43,402 bases of DNA from a bacterium. GTDB taxonomy: Bacteria; Campylobacterota; Campylobacteria; Campylobacterales; Sulfurovaceae. This document shows, one piece after another, positions 42,759 to 43,402 of the stretch (position 1 is the first letter of the stretch; every line of letters starts with the position of its first letter). Location of the stretch: assembly GCA_018822805.1 (NCBI GenBank), contig JAHJJU010000076.1, forward strand, positions 1-43,402. Reading direction: 5' to 3'. Position numbers and translations under genes: made by a program. The notes below the pieces were generated by a model. The model was given only the letters and a program-made list of their open reading frames with translations. It had not been told where the DNA came from and did not search any database.

Positions 42759-42825
42759 TTTATTTTGTTATAAATACTTTTCAATATTTAAATTTAAACT
42801 AAAAACCTGAGTTAAAAGGATAACC

Positions 42826-43305
42826 ATGCAAGAACTTTTTACAAACAATGCTCAATTTATTGTTTTTTTACATGTACTCTCAGCCATCATTTGGGTAGGA
42901 GGAATGATCGCCATTCGTGTAGCTGTTCATCCTACCATGCAAAGTATTGATGAGCCTAAAATTAAATTGGATAAAACCTTACAGATTATGGGTAGACTTT
43001 TTAATCTTGTAATCCCTTTTATTTTGCTTCTACTTATTACTGCCATTATCATGGCAATAGGTTTACAATTTAAAGGAACAGATTTATACAATACCATACT
43101 TATCAAAGAAGGAATTTGGACAGTTATGACCCTAAATTTCATTTACATGTACAGCAAACGATCAAAGGCACAAAAACTTTTTAATAATGGAGAGTTACCA
43201 AAAGCAAAAGAGCAAGTAGCAAAGATACCAAATTTTCTACTGCCTCTTAATATTCTTTTAGGGGTCGTGCATCTAAAAGTAGTTGATAAAAGTATCAGAG
43301 TATAA
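42826..43305 (+). CDS. Four-helix membrane protein (CopD-like)
   Basis: A 159-residue integral membrane protein with four predicted helices: FIVFLHVLSAIIWVGGMIA, VIPFILLLLITAIIMAIGL, IWTVMTLNFIYMYS and the C-terminal LPLNILLGVVHL. The LHVLSAIIWVGGM segment resembles CopD/DUF2269-like membrane proteins, but no copper ligands beyond a few His residues are obvious. An AAAGGA site precedes the ATG. It is the last intact gene before the IS fragment. Function is unknown. Confidence 0.72.
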   Translation: MQELFTNNAQFIVFLHVLSAIIWVGGMIAIRVAVHPTMQSIDEPKIKLDKTLQIMGRLFNLVIPFILLLLITAIIMAIGLQFKGTDLYNTILIKEGIWTVMTLNFIYMYSKRSKAQKLFNNGELPKAKEQVAKIPNFLLPLNILLGVVHLKVVDKSIRV

Positions 43306-43312
43306 TTATAAT

Positions 43313-43402
43313 ATGAGACATAGACCAAGTTGTAAAAAGTGTGGAAGTATTAATAGCGTAAAAAATGGGCATAATCGTTGTGGAACACAACGGTATAAAT
43401 GC
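43313..43402 (+). mobile_element. 5' part of an IS1-type transposase ORF (cut by the window end)
   Basis: The final 90 bases read MRHRPSCKKCG, then a 30-residue segment with C-x2-C and a later C-x6-C (Cys7, 10, 23, 30). The spacing, and the closing NG....GTQRYKC, match the zinc-ribbon start of the IS1 InsA/IS1-like transposase family (CPSCS..GVVRNGKSTAGHQRY). The terminal inverted repeat and the rest of the ORF lie outside the window. The element begins only seven bases after the upstream gene's stop. Confidence 0.65.

Noticed and set aside
1-43402. CRISPR array, rRNA or tRNA genes
   Set aside because: No regularly spaced repeats and no cloverleaf-like or rRNA-like segment recognised by eye; short gaps between genes leave little room.

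Overview
The window looks like an ordinary chromosomal stretch of a low-GC, free-living Campylobacterota (Epsilonproteobacteria) bacterium, most like the Sulfurovum/Sulfurimonas group. The reasons are the protein families, the AT-rich 'TATAAT' extended -10 promoters, and a block gatC-pilT-cvpA-fur-lysS-glyA-(small protein)-SPOR-trpE-aroE. Much of that block's order is, from memory, shared with Campylobacter. The genus is an inference and no rRNA or tRNA gene was seen to anchor it.

Region 1 (1-5.4 kb): uvrD-type helicase, truB and ispE on the plus strand. Two toxin-antitoxin (TA) modules lie between truB and ispE. The first (UPF0175 antitoxin plus DUF3368 PIN toxin) is flanked by a 30-bp direct repeat of the truB 3' end. 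An in-frame remnant of the presumed original truB tail survives beyond the second copy.

Region 2 (5.3-15.3 kb): nadA, plsY, folB, an OmpR-type two-component pair, a 2[4Fe-4S] ferredoxin, a Ppx/GppA phosphatase, bamA, tyrA and a 97-residue lysine-rich histone H1-like protein. Palindromic repeats with GTAGGG termini sit at the nadA and bamA 3' ends, and again after lysS.

Region 3 (15.3-29.9 kb, mostly minus strand): a large Bat (aerotolerance-type) operon. Its order is dapE, a 75-aa protein, an orphan histidine kinase, moxR, a DUF58 protein, a 131-aa membrane protein, batA, batB, then batC, batD and a DUF389 membrane protein. Between batB and batC lies a roughly 4-kb accessory island carrying a Fic AMP-transferase, a patatin phospholipase on the opposite strand, an RHH/PIN TA module and a DUF1016 (YhcG-type) PD-(D/E)XK nuclease. 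The island probably uncouples batC-batD from the upstream promoter and places them downstream of a TA promoter.

Region 4 (30-33.5 kb, minus): a protein with an RsbW-like ATPase domain joined to a GNAT acetyltransferase, an M20 amidohydrolase, a rhodanese, and a stand-alone ferredoxin-thioredoxin-reductase-like catalytic chain.

Region 5 (33.5-43.4 kb, plus): gatC, pilT, cvpA, fur, lysS (with an extra C-terminal zinc-ribbon-like tail), glyA, a small conserved protein, a SPOR protein, trpE, aroE and a four-helix membrane protein. At the window edge is the first 30 codons of an IS1-type transposase zinc-finger ORF.

No CRISPR array, prophage, rRNA or tRNA gene was recognised. The only gene-free stretches are shorter than about 200 bases.
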